A stretch of DNA of 26,993 bases from an uncultured Oscillibacter sp. (GTDB taxonomy: Bacteria > Bacillota > Clostridia > Oscillospirales > Oscillospiraceae), in assembly GCA_910587875.1 (NCBI GenBank), contig CAJUOD010000001.1:1-26993 (forward strand), written 5' to 3'. The position numbers were made by a program, and so were the translations under genes. How positions within the stretch are numbered: the stretch's first letter is position 1; each line of letters starts with the position of its first letter. The notes beneath the pieces are model-generated. The model did no database searches and was not told where the DNA came from. It saw only the letters and a list, made by a program, of their open reading frames with translations. Shown one piece after another: positions 8,872-15,950 of the stretch.

Positions 8872-9081
8872 TTACTGGATGCCCAGCACCTTGTAGTCCT
8901 GATCCTCCACGGCCTTTTTCAGGGCCTCGTCGGTGAGAGACCCGGAGAGGGTCACCACCGCCGTGCCGCTCTCGTGGCTGACGTTGGCGGCCTCCACCTC
9001 CGGCAGGGCCTCCAGGGCCTTTTTCACACGGGCCTCACAGTGGCCGCACATCATGCCCTCAATTTTCATGGTCTTTTCCAT
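8872..9081 (-). CDS. Possible nested CopZ-like copper chaperone (internal start in copA)
   Basis: Within copA, codon 773 is an ATG (9081-9079) preceded on the minus strand by GAGGAGGTAACGAGT, a near-perfect Shine-Dalgarno with about 7 bases of spacing. Initiation here would give a 69-residue protein in the same frame, with one complete HMA fold: MKIEGMMCGHCEARV at its start and the usual ferredoxin-like length. CopZ proteins of Bacillota are free HMA domains of this size, often encoded beside copA. The reading frame through the junction is open, so both a fused CopA-CopZ and a free CopZ could be made from one mRNA. Separate production is inference. Confidence 0.5.
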   Translation of the reverse strand: MEKTMKIEGMMCGHCEARVKKALEALPEVEAANVSHESGTAVVTLSGSLTDEALKKAVEDQDYKVLGIQ

Positions 9082-11397
9082 ACTCGTTACCTCCTCGGAA
9101 TGTTTGGAATTTCTGGTTTTCAGGGGTTTATCCTTTCTCGCGTCCCGCAGGTCGAACAGGTTCAGCCGCAGGGCGTTGGAAACCACGCAGAAGCTGGAGA
9201 GGCTCATGGCCGCCGCGCCGAACATGGGGTTCAGCGTCAGGCCCAGGGGGATGAAGAGCCCCGCCGCCAGGGGGATGCCGATGGTGTTGTAGAAGAAGGC
9301 CCAGAACAGGTTTTCGTGGATGTTCCGCAGCGTCGCCCGGCTGAGGCGGATGGCGGCGGGCACGTCCAAGAGGCGGCTTTTCATCAGCACCACGTCCGCC
9401 GCGTCGATGGCCACGTCCGCCCCCGCGCCGATGGCGATGCCCGTATCCGCCCGGGTCAGGGCCGGAGCGTCGTTGATGCCGTCGCCTACCATGGCGACTT
9501 TGCCCTGTTTTTTCAGCTCCCGGATGACGCTCTCCTTGCCGTCGGGCAGCACCCCGGCGATGACCTCGTCCACCCCGGCCTGTTTGCCGATGGCCTCGGC
9601 GGTGCGCCGGTTGTCCCCGGTGAGCATCACCACCCGGATGCCCATATTCTGGAGCTCCTTCACCGCCTGGGGGCTGTCTTCCTTGATGACGTCCGCCACG
9701 GCGACGACGCCCAGCAGCTCCCCGTCCCGGCTGAAGAACAGCGGGGTCTTCCCCTGGCCCGCCAGGGCCTCGGCCTGGGCCTGAAGCTCCTGGGGGACCG
9801 TGGCCTGAGTTTCCATGAAGGCCAGATTGCCGCCGCTGAGGGCCGCCCCGTCCAGCCGGGCCGTGAGGCCGTTCCCCGGCAGGGCCTGGAAGTCCGTGAC
9901 CTCCTCCGCCGGGACGCCCGCCTCCTCCGCCTTTTGGAGGATGGCCTTTGCCAGGGGGTGCTCGCTCCTCTGCTCCAGGGCCCGGGCCAGGCGGAGGAGC
10001 TCCGTTTCGTCCAGTCCCCGGGCCGGGAGGATATCCGTCACCCTGGGCTCCCCCTGGGTGATGGTGCCCGTCTTGTCCAGGGCCACAATCTCCGTCCGGC
10101 CCGCGGCCTCCAGAGAGGCGGCGGTCTTGAACAGGATGCCGTTTTTAGCCCCCATGCCGTTGCCCACCATGATGGCCACAGGGGTGGCCAGGCCCAGGGC
10201 GCAGGGGCAGGAGATCACCAGCACGGAGATGCCCCGGGCCAGGGCGAAGCCCACGGTCTGCCCCAGCAGCAGCCAGACAAGGGTGGTTACCACGGCAATG
10301 GAGATGACCGCCGGGACGAAGACGCCGGAAACTTTATCCGCAATTTTGGCAATGGGGGCCTTGGTGGCCGCCGCGTCGCTGACCATCTGGATGATCTGGG
10401 AAAGGGTGGTGTCCTCCCCCACACGGGTGGCCCGGCACTTGATAAAGCCGGACTGGTTCGTGGTGGCGGCGGACACGCCGTCCCCCGGGGCCTTGTCCAC
10501 GGGGATGCTTTCCCCCGTCAGGGCGGACTCGTTGACGGCGCTGGAGCCCTCCACCACCACGCCGTCCACGGGGATGTTCTCCCCCGGGCGGACCAGGAAG
10601 ACGTCGCCCTTCCGGACCTGCTCAATGGGGACGGTGACCTCCTTCCCGTCCCGCTCCAGCACGGCGGTCTTGGGAGCCAGCTTCATGAGGCTCTTCAGCG
10701 CGTCGGTGGTCTTCCCCTTGGACCGTGCCTCCAGCATCTTGCCCACGGTGATGAGGGCCAGGATCATGGCGGCGGACTCGAAGTAGAACTCCATCATGTA
10801 GTCCATCACCGCCGCCATGTCTCCCCGGACCTGAGCGTCCGTCATGGCGAAGAGGGCGTAGGTGCTGTAGACGAAGGCTGCCGAGGCCCCCAGGGCCACC
10901 AGAGTGTCCATGTTCGGGGCTTTATGCCAGAGGCTCTTGAAGCCGCTGATGAAGAATTTCTGGTTGATGACCATGACGGCCACCGTCAGCAAAAGCTGGA
11001 TCAGCCCCATGGCCACGTGGTTCCCGTGGAGGAAGTGCGGGACGGGCCAGTTCCACATCATGTGGCCCATGGAGAAGTACATGAGCACCGCCAGGAAAAT
11101 CAGGGAGGACCACAGACGCTTTTTCAGCAGGGGGGTCTCGTGGTCCGCCAGGGCCTCCTCGGGGTTGGCGGCGGGCCCGGAGGCGGAGGCCTTTTCCGCT
11201 CCCTTTTGGGACGCGCCGTAGCCCGCGCCTTCCACGGCGGCGATGATCTCAGAGGGGTCGGCGCTGCCCTCCACGCCCATGGAGTTGGTCAGCAGACTGA
11301 CGGAGCAGGCGGTGACCCCCGGCACCTTGCCCACGGCCTTTTCCACCCGGGCGGAGCAGGCGGCACAGCTCATGCCGGTGACGTTGTATTGTTCCAT
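8872..11397 (-). CDS. copA: Copper-exporting P1B-type ATPase CopA with terminal HMA domains
   Basis: CopA pumps Cu(I) out of the cytoplasm using ATP. The 841 residues show an N-terminal heavy-metal-associated domain (GMSCAAC, C11 and C14), transmembrane helices, the actuator motif TGES (294-297), the CPC metal site in the membrane (397-399), the phosphorylated aspartate in DKTGT (D441), the P1B SEHPL motif (478-482), GDGINDAP (638-645), and YN (703-704) and MSLSS (731-735) in the last helices, the pattern of Cu(I) pumps. A linker (about 746-772) joins a second HMA domain at the C-terminus (GMMCGHC, 781-787), where most CopA proteins end. The ATG at 11397 has AAGGAGGT upstream, 13 bases after csoR. 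Metal specificity is inferred from motifs and CsoR linkage. Confidence 0.96.
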   Translation of the reverse strand: MEQYNVTGMSCAACSARVEKAVGKVPGVTACSVSLLTNSMGVEGSADPSEIIAAVEGAGYGASQKGAEKASASGPAANPEEALADHETPLLKKRLWSSLIFLAVLMYFSMGHMMWNWPVPHFLHGNHVAMGLIQLLLTVAVMVINQKFFISGFKSLWHKAPNMDTLVALGASAAFVYSTYALFAMTDAQVRGDMAAVMDYMMEFYFESAAMILALITVGKMLEARSKGKTTDALKSLMKLAPKTAVLERDGKEVTVPIEQVRKGDVFLVRPGENIPVDGVVVEGSSAVNESALTGESIPVDKAPGDGVSAATTNQSGFIKCRATRVGEDTTLSQIIQMVSDAAATKAPIAKIADKVSGVFVPAVISIAVVTTLVWLLLGQTVGFALARGISVLVISCPCALGLATPVAIMVGNGMGAKNGILFKTAASLEAAGRTEIVALDKTGTITQGEPRVTDILPARGLDETELLRLARALEQRSEHPLAKAILQKAEEAGVPAEEVTDFQALPGNGLTARLDGAALSGGNLAFMETQATVPQELQAQAEALAGQGKTPLFFSRDGELLGVVAVADVIKEDSPQAVKELQNMGIRVVMLTGDNRRTAEAIGKQAGVDEVIAGVLPDGKESVIRELKKQGKVAMVGDGINDAPALTRADTGIAIGAGADVAIDAADVVLMKSRLLDVPAAIRLSRATLRNIHENLFWAFFYNTIGIPLAAGLFIPLGLTLNPMFGAAAMSLSSFCVVSNALRLNLFDLRDARKDKPLKTRNSKHSEEVTSMEKTMKIEGMMCGHCEARVKKALEALPEVEAANVSHESGTAVVTLSGSLTDEALKKAVEDQDYKVLGIQ

Positions 11398-11410
11398 AGG
11401 AGGACCTCCT

Positions 11411-11707
11411 TTATTTCATCAGCTTCTGGAGGGTGCATAACAGCTCCTCCACTGTCTCATCCTTCCCCTCCCGGATGTCCCGGGTAACGCAGGTGCGGAT
11501 ATGCTCGCTAAGGAGCTCCTTGGCGAAGGCGTTCAGCGCCGCGTTGGCGGCGGCCACCTGGGCCAGGATGTCGGGACAGTAGGCGCTGCGCTCCACCATG
11601 CCCCGGATGCCCCGGATCTGGCCCTCCACCCGATTCAGGCGGTGGACGAGCCGTTTATACTCTTCCTCAGAGCGTTCCTTGGTCTTATGGCATTCACAGG
11701 TCTCCAT
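11411..11707 (-). CDS. csoR: Copper-sensing repressor CsoR
   Basis: CsoR is a helical, tetrameric DNA-binding repressor that leaves its operator on binding Cu(I). The 98 residues contain the Cu(I) ligands at the family positions: C44 (YCPDIL), H69 and C73 (SEHIRTCV), almost identical in numbering to C45/H70/C74 of B. subtilis. The conserved HRLNRVEGQIRGI helix at residues 22-34 is clear, and an extra CECH lies at residues 4-7. The ATG at 11707 follows AAAGGAGG. It is first in an operon with copA, and two operator-like palindromes cover its promoter, implying autoregulation and copper induction of copA. Confidence 0.95.
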   Translation of the reverse strand: METCECHKTKERSEEEYKRLVHRLNRVEGQIRGIRGMVERSAYCPDILAQVAAANAALNAFAKELLSEHIRTCVTRDIREGKDETVEELLCTLQKLMK

Positions 11708-11727
11708 GGCGGACCCTCCTTTGCAGT

Positions 11728-11744
11728 ATACCCCTTAGGGGTAT
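11728..11744. promoter_or_regulatory. CsoR operator site 1
   Basis: ATACCCCTTAGGGGTAT is a perfect 8+1+8 palindrome of the TACCCC/GGGGTA type known for CsoR operators. It covers the predicted transcription start of csoR-copA, just downstream of the -10 element. Confidence 0.85.
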
Positions 11745-11748
11745 TATC

Positions 11749-11777
11749 ATCATATACCCATAGGGGGTATTTGTCAA
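11749..11777 (-). promoter_or_regulatory. csoR-copA promoter
   Basis: On the minus strand a consensus TTGACA (11777-11772) is followed after 17 bases by TATGAT (11754-11749). The match is strong, and the spacer is occupied by operator site 2, so CsoR binding should block RNA polymerase. Confidence 0.85.
11754..11770. promoter_or_regulatory. CsoR operator site 2
   Basis: ATACCCATAGGGGGTAT keeps the outer ATACCC/GGGTAT arms of site 1 but has an imperfect centre. It lies almost exactly in the 17-bp spacer between the -35 and -10 elements, with its centre 26 bp from that of site 1. Confidence 0.8.
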
Positions 11778-11790
11778 GCCCCAATTTAAA

Positions 11791-11828
11791 AAGAAAGACC
11801 CGGCACAGGGAGTGTTCCCCATGCCGGG
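11791..11828 (-). terminator. Terminator after the beta-helix acyltransferase-like gene
   Basis: On the minus strand, TGCCGGG-type arms (11799-11805 with 11822-11828) enclose a second GGGA/TCCC stem, and the hairpin is followed by TCTTTCTTTTT. It isolates the upstream gene (11846-12508) from the csoR promoter. Confidence 0.8.
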
Positions 11829-11845
11829 CCCTTGTATGAGCGGTA

Positions 11846-12508
11846 TCAGTCCTGATGGACAATGTTCCCCGGTCCCTTGAAGATGCTCTCCGGCGGGACG
11901 GCCCCCCGGACGGAGGACAGGGGGTAGACCCTGGAGCCCCGCCCGATGACGGCGCCGGGATTCAGCACGCTGTTGCAGCCCACCTCCACGTGGTCTCCCA
12001 GGATAGCCCCGAACTTCTTCCGGCCCGTCTCCAGGCGCTCTTCGCCGTTCCGCACCACCACCAGGGTCTTGTCGGACTTGACGTTGGAGGTGATGGACCC
12101 CGCGCCCATGTGGCTCTTGAAGCCCAGGATGGAGTCCCCCACGTAGTTGTAGTGGGGGGTCTGGACGCTGTCGAAGAGGATGACGTTTTTCAGCTCCACG
12201 GAGTTGCCCACCACGCAGCCCGCGCCCACCAGGGCGGAGCCCCGGATGAAGGCGCAGTGCCGGACTTCGGTCTCCGGTCCGATGATACAGGGCGCGCCCA
12301 GGTAGGCCGTGGGAGCCACCGAGGCGGTTTTGTGGACCCAAACGTGAGGGGCCCGCTCCTCGTACTCCGCCGGGTCCAGAGTGGGGCCCAGGGTGAGGAG
12401 GAAATTCTTGATGCCCTCCAGGGCCTCCCAGGGGTATTGGAATTGGGCCAGATAGTCCCCCGCCAGGGTGTGGGAGAGGTCCAGCAGGGCCGTAGTCGTC
12501 AGATCCAT
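11846..12508 (-). CDS. Left-handed beta-helix acyltransferase-like protein (UDP-GlcNAc pyrophosphorylase-type annotation)
   Basis: The 220 residues contain a run of imperfect hexapeptide repeats from about residue 60 to 205 (for example TASVAPTAYLGAPCIIGPETEVRH split across turns, and GDHVEVGCNSVLNPGAVIG-like repeats), the signature of a left-handed parallel beta-helix. Similar Bacillota proteins are commonly named UDP-N-acetylglucosamine pyrophosphorylase, but this one has no nucleotidyltransferase domain (no GxGTRM motif), so only an acyltransferase-like or sugar-nucleotide-binding role is supported. The N-terminal 55 residues are helical. The ATG at 12508 has AGGAGG upstream; a promoter lies at 12554-12582 and a terminator follows. 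It appears to be a single-gene unit. Confidence 0.75.
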   Translation of the reverse strand: MDLTTTALLDLSHTLAGDYLAQFQYPWEALEGIKNFLLTLGPTLDPAEYEERAPHVWVHKTASVAPTAYLGAPCIIGPETEVRHCAFIRGSALVGAGCVVGNSVELKNVILFDSVQTPHYNYVGDSILGFKSHMGAGSITSNVKSDKTLVVVRNGEERLETGRKKFGAILGDHVEVGCNSVLNPGAVIGRGSRVYPLSSVRGAVPPESIFKGPGNIVHQD

Positions 12509-12553
12509 AAAACGCGCCTCCTGATTTCGCCGCCGGAGCGGTGTGCTGGCCTC

Positions 12554-12582
12554 ATTATATACCAGCTTTCCGGGGGCCGCAA
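12554..12582 (-). promoter_or_regulatory. Promoter of the beta-helix acyltransferase-like gene
   Basis: On the minus strand TTGCGG (12582-12577), 17 bases, then a perfect TATAAT (12559-12554), 45 bases before the start codon. Confidence 0.65.
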
Positions 12583-12590
12583 GGGGGAAA

Positions 12591-13397
12591 TCAGGATTCC
12601 GGCAGCTCCTCCAGGGAGGCGAAGCGGTAGCCCATGTCCTCCCACTTGGTGAGGAGCTCGTCCAGGATATCCGCGTTGGTCTTGGACGTGGAGTGAAGAA
12701 GCACGATGGCCCCGTCGTGGATGCGGGGGAGCAGCTTGGCGTAGGCCTGCTCCGCCGTGGGCTGGTTGTCCGTGTACCAGTCCACGTAGGCCAGGCTCCA
12801 GAACACCGTCTTATAGCCCAAGGCCTGGGCCTGCTTCAGGTTTTCCGCGCTGTACTTCCCCTGGGGCGGGCGGTAGAAATGGGGGAGCTCCTTCCCGGTG
12901 GTTTCCCGGTAGAGGTCCGCCAGGCTGTCCAGCTCTTTCTGGAATGCCGCCTGGTCCGAGATGGTGGACATGTCCGGGTGGTGATAGGTGTGGTTGCCCA
13001 CGATGTGGCCCTCCTCCGCCATGCGGCGGACGATGTCCGGGGCGGTCTCAATCATGTTGCCCACCACGAAGAAGGCCGCCGGGGCGTTGTGCTTTTTCAG
13101 GGCGTCCAGGATTTTTTCCGTGTAGCCGTTCTCATAGCCGCAGTCGAAGGTCAGGTAGATGACCTTCTGGGAGGTGTCCCCCAGGAACCAGGCGTCGTAC
13201 TGGGCCAGATCCTCCACAGAGGCGTTGCCCACGGGGGACTGGCCCTCGTTGGGGAAGGAGAGGCCCCAGTTGTCGGCGGAGGCCGGGATGACGGCGGGAG
13301 CGGCGGCGGGGAGGGAGCTCCCCTGCCAATAGAGCATGGCCCCCAGGAAGAGGACGGGGAGCATGAGGAGAATCAAGTTTCGCATACGCTGGAGCAT
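12591..13397 (-). CDS. pdaA: PdaA-like polysaccharide (muramic) deacetylase
   Basis: PdaA removes the acetyl group from N-acetylmuramic acid during formation of the muramic delta-lactam of spore cortex peptidoglycan, acting outside the membrane. The 268 residues show an N-terminal signal anchor (about 6-25), a WGLSFPNEG segment and YDAWFLGDTSQK, both as in PdaA, then the NodB domain: motif 1 TFDCGYENG (83-91), motif 2 GNHTYHH (134-140) with the zinc-binding histidines, RPPQGKYS, and a C-terminal FWSLAYVDW and LLHSTS, all close to B. subtilis PdaA. The second Asp of the usual TFDDG is Cys here (Asn in PdaA). The ATG at 13397 follows AAGGAGG; an upstream ATG at 13427 lacks such a site. A sporulation role is inferred by homology. 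Confidence 0.87.
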   Translation of the reverse strand: MLQRMRNLILLMLPVLFLGAMLYWQGSSLPAAAPAVIPASADNWGLSFPNEGQSPVGNASVEDLAQYDAWFLGDTSQKVIYLTFDCGYENGYTEKILDALKKHNAPAAFFVVGNMIETAPDIVRRMAEEGHIVGNHTYHHPDMSTISDQAAFQKELDSLADLYRETTGKELPHFYRPPQGKYSAENLKQAQALGYKTVFWSLAYVDWYTDNQPTAEQAYAKLLPRIHDGAIVLLHSTSKTNADILDELLTKWEDMGYRFASLEELPES

Positions 13398-13458
13398 AGG
13401 CGCCTCCTTGTTGAATGTTGTCACCATTCAGCATATCCGGGGCCGGGCGGATTATCGG

Positions 13459-13487
13459 TTGAAAAAGCTGGCGGAAAATGTTATATT
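13459..13487 (+). promoter_or_regulatory. Promoter of the nuclease-exonuclease pair
   Basis: TTGAAA (13459-13464), 17 bases, then TATATT (13482-13487) preceded by TGT, giving an extended -10; 37 bases before the start. It lies in the divergent gap with the pdaA-like gene. Confidence 0.65.
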
Positions 13488-13524
13488 TGGTGTGTCGAAA
13501 CAACGGGGCTGAAGGAGGATGGAT

Positions 13525-14238
13525 ATGGCGAAGAGCAAGTCGAGGCACCGGCAGGAGCTGACGGCGAAGCAGCTTGTGGCGCTGCTGATCCTGTGCGCGG
13601 TGGTGGCGGCGGTCCGATGGTACCTGCGGCCGGAGCCGGTGTCCGTGGAGGACATCCCGGAATGGAGCGGCGCGGCCTATGTGGAGCTGGAGGACAATCA
13701 GCCGGGCTTCACCAAGGAGGAGATGACCCTGGAGGTCTTCGAGAACTACAGCGAGCTGGACTATCTGGGCCGCTGCGGCGCGGCCTACGCCAACATCTGC
13801 CCGGAGCTGATGCCCACGGAGGAGCGGGAGGCCATCGGAAACGTGAAGCCCACGGGCTGGGTCTCCGCCAAGTATGACTGCGTGGACGGGAAATACCTCT
13901 ACAACCGCTGTCACCTCATCGGCTTCCAGCTGGCGGGGGAGAACGCCAACAAGCAAAACCTCATCACCGGCACCCGGTATCTGAACGTCACGGGGATGCT
14001 GCCCTTTGAGAACGACGTGGCGGACTACGTCCAGCGGACGGACAACCACGTCCTCTACCGGGTGACCCCGGTGTTCGTGGGGACGGAGCTGGTGGCCCGG
14101 GGGGTCCAGATGGAGGCCTATTCTGTGGAGGACGCCGGGGACGGGGTCTGTTTCAACATCTTCGCCTACAACGTCCAGCCCGGGGTGGTTATTGACTACG
14201 CCACCGGGGAGAGCTGGCTGGAGGAGGACGCGGCGTGA
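13525..14238 (+). CDS. Membrane-anchored DNA/RNA non-specific endonuclease
   Basis: This is a beta-beta-alpha-metal nuclease of the kind found as secreted streptococcal DNases and the competence nuclease EndA. The 237 residues begin with a basic stretch and one hydrophobic segment (about 16-33), placing the catalytic part outside the cell. The active-site region reads NRCHLIGFQLAGENANKQN (127-145), with H130 as the likely general base and N145 as metal ligand, followed by LITGTRYLNVTGMLPFEN and, near the end, VQMEAYSVED and YNVQPGVVIDYATG, segments well conserved in the streptococcal group. The usual DRGH is NRCH here. ATG 13525 is preferred over 13519 because the AAGGAGG (13512-13518) touches 13519. 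It overlaps the next gene by 4 bases. Confidence 0.9.
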   Translation: MAKSKSRHRQELTAKQLVALLILCAVVAAVRWYLRPEPVSVEDIPEWSGAAYVELEDNQPGFTKEEMTLEVFENYSELDYLGRCGAAYANICPELMPTEEREAIGNVKPTGWVSAKYDCVDGKYLYNRCHLIGFQLAGENANKQNLITGTRYLNVTGMLPFENDVADYVQRTDNHVLYRVTPVFVGTELVARGVQMEAYSVEDAGDGVCFNIFAYNVQPGVVIDYATGESWLEEDAA

Positions 14239-14924
14239 AGCTTTGGGAGCAGTTTGACCGGATCCTGGTCTTCGACACGGAGACCACGGGCATCGATTTT
14301 GGAACGGACCGCATCATTGAGATTGGCGCGGTTTCTCTGGAAGCGGGGGCGGAGACCGGAGGGATGGACCTCTTCATCCGCCTGCCGGAGGGGCGGCGGC
14401 TGGACCCCTTCATCGTGAATTTGACCGGCATCACCGAGGAGCGCCTGGCTGCCGAGGGCGTGGGAGACCAGAAGGCCGCCCGGGCCTTCGCGGACCTGCT
14501 GGAGGGGGCGGAGCGGCCCCTGATTGTGGCCTACAACGCCCAGTTTGACCTGAACTTCCTGTTCTACCTGCTCCAGCCCCAGGGGCTGGCGGAGGCGCTG
14601 AAGAAGCCCCGGTTCCTGGACGCGCTGACGGTGTACCGGGACCGGCGGGACTACCCCCACAAGCTGGAGAACGCCATTGCCGCCTATCATCTGGAGGACC
14701 GGGCGGTGAACAGCCACCGGGCCATCGACGACGCCCGGGCGGCGGCCCTGCTGCTGGAGGCCATGGCGGAGGAGCGGGACGACCTGGAGCGGTATGTCGA
14801 CCTCTTCGGCGTACATCCCAGATACGGGATGTCGGGGCGGAGGATTTCCTCCGTCACCTACCGGGCCCAGCCCTACGAGCGGCGAAAGCCCCTGTACGAA
14901 CTGACAGAAGAAGCGCCCGGCTGA
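14235..14924 (+). CDS. DnaQ-like 3'-5' exonuclease (DEDDh family)
   Basis: The 229 residues form a DEDDh exonuclease: Exo I FDTETTG (D14, E16), Exo II YNAQFDLNF (N101, D105) and Exo III HRAIDDA (H161, D166). All catalytic residues are present. Family members proofread for DNA polymerase III or degrade short RNA or DNA; no polymerase or helicase domain is attached, so the exact substrate is open. The C-terminal 40 residues (after about 185) lie outside the nuclease fold and are basic. The start is GTG at 14235, overlapping the TGA of the nuclease gene (GTGA), so translation is coupled. Its stop codon lies in the loop of the terminator hairpin. Confidence 0.88.
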   Translation: MKLWEQFDRILVFDTETTGIDFGTDRIIEIGAVSLEAGAETGGMDLFIRLPEGRRLDPFIVNLTGITEERLAAEGVGDQKAARAFADLLEGAERPLIVAYNAQFDLNFLFYLLQPQGLAEALKKPRFLDALTVYRDRRDYPHKLENAIAAYHLEDRAVNSHRAIDDARAAALLLEAMAEERDDLERYVDLFGVHPRYGMSGRRISSVTYRAQPYERRKPLYELTEEAPG

Positions 14925-14940
14925 CGGCCGGGCGCTTCTT
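14908..14940. terminator. Terminator overlapping the exonuclease stop codon, bidirectional
   Basis: A perfect 14-bp stem (arms 14908-14921 and 14927-14940) has a 5-base loop containing the TGA stop. Each arm ends in AAGAAG or CTTCTT, with TTTTT continuing to the right. It can also stop transcription of the minus-strand gene ending at 14949. Confidence 0.88.
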
Positions 14941-14948
14941 TTTGGCTT

Positions 14949-15935
14949 TTATAAAGTTCCTATAAATTCTTCCGCCTCCCGGACGGTGCGGGCCAGATAG
15001 CGCATGGCCTCCGCGGGGTACCTGCCCACGGCGGTTTCCCCGGTGACCATGACGGAGGCCGCGCCGTCCAGCACGGCGTTGAAGATGTCGCTGACCTCCG
15101 CCCGGGTGGGGACGGGGCTGCGCTCCATGGAGGCCAGCATCTGGGTCACCACCATGAAGGGCCGTCCCGCCGCCCGGCAGGCGGCGGCGATGCGCTTTTG
15201 CAGGGCGGGGAGCTTCCAGAGGGGGCCGGCGTTCCCCAGGTCCCCCCGGGCGATGACGATCTCGTCGGCGGCGGGGATCAGCTCCTCCAGCTTTTCCACG
15301 CCGTCCAGGTTCTCAATCTTGGCGAAGAGGCGGATGTCCTGTGCGCCCGCCTCGTCCAGAGCGCCCCGGACGGCCTCCAGGTCCTCCCGCCCCCGGACGA
15401 AGGGCTGCATGACCCCTGTGACGCCGTAGTCCCGGGCCAGGCGGAGGTTCTCCCGGTCGCTGTCCGTCATGGCGGGGAGATGCACGTCTACGCCGGGGAG
15501 GGCGGCGCTCTTCCGGCTCTGGAGCACGCCGCCCCGTTCCACTCGGGCCAGGGCCCCGCCCGGCAGGGCCTCCGCCACCCGGAGGAGGAGCTTGCCGTCG
15601 TCCAGCAGGACCTCCTGACCGGGGACCAGATGGGGCAGGACGGCGGGGGGCAGGGGGACGTCCGTCCCCAGGCGTATCAGGGCCCCGTCCGCCAGCTCCA
15701 GCGGAGCCGGAAGGACGCCTGCCCGGAGCTCCGGGCCCTGCATGTCGATGAGGAGCTGGCACGTCACGCCGCAGCGCCGGGCGGCGGCGTGGAGATGTTC
15801 AATCTGCTCCGCCGCGCCGGGGAGGCCCACGTGGGAGAGGTTCAGCCGGATGCCGGTCATGCCCTCCTCAAAGAGCCGGGCCAGGGTCTCCTCGTGGTCA
15901 CAGGCGGGGCCCAGGGTGCCGTAGATTTGGACCAT
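14949..15935 (-). CDS. Short pyruvate kinase-like protein lacking the C-terminal domain
   Basis: Pyruvate kinase transfers phosphate from phosphoenolpyruvate to ADP. The 328 residues align with the catalytic A and small B domains but stop where the regulatory C domain would begin; standard bacterial enzymes have about 470-590 residues. Retained: GIRLNLSH (R30, N32, S34), IDMQGPELRAG (64-73), LPAMTDSDRENL, the catalytic KIEN (K206, E208), VIARGDLG (D232), VTQMLASM (T264) and PTRAEVSDIFNAVLDG. Active-site residues therefore look mostly intact, and activity on PEP or a related enolate is plausible. ATG 15935 has GGGAGG 8 bases upstream; the adjacent TTG at 15938 is rejected. It follows mtnA by 15 bases as one operon. 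It could be an accessory kinase rather than the glycolytic enzyme. Confidence 0.85.
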   Translation of the reverse strand: MVQIYGTLGPACDHEETLARLFEEGMTGIRLNLSHVGLPGAAEQIEHLHAAARRCGVTCQLLIDMQGPELRAGVLPAPLELADGALIRLGTDVPLPPAVLPHLVPGQEVLLDDGKLLLRVAEALPGGALARVERGGVLQSRKSAALPGVDVHLPAMTDSDRENLRLARDYGVTGVMQPFVRGREDLEAVRGALDEAGAQDIRLFAKIENLDGVEKLEELIPAADEIVIARGDLGNAGPLWKLPALQKRIAAACRAAGRPFMVVTQMLASMERSPVPTRAEVSDIFNAVLDGAASVMVTGETAVGRYPAEAMRYLARTVREAEEFIGTL

Positions 15936-15950
15936 CAAAACCGCCTCCCC

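Noticed and set aside
8857..11487. A long plus-strand open frame antisense to copA
   Set aside because: Its protein is a Gly/His/Val-rich shadow produced by GC-biased third positions of copA. It lacks known domains and copA is unmistakable.
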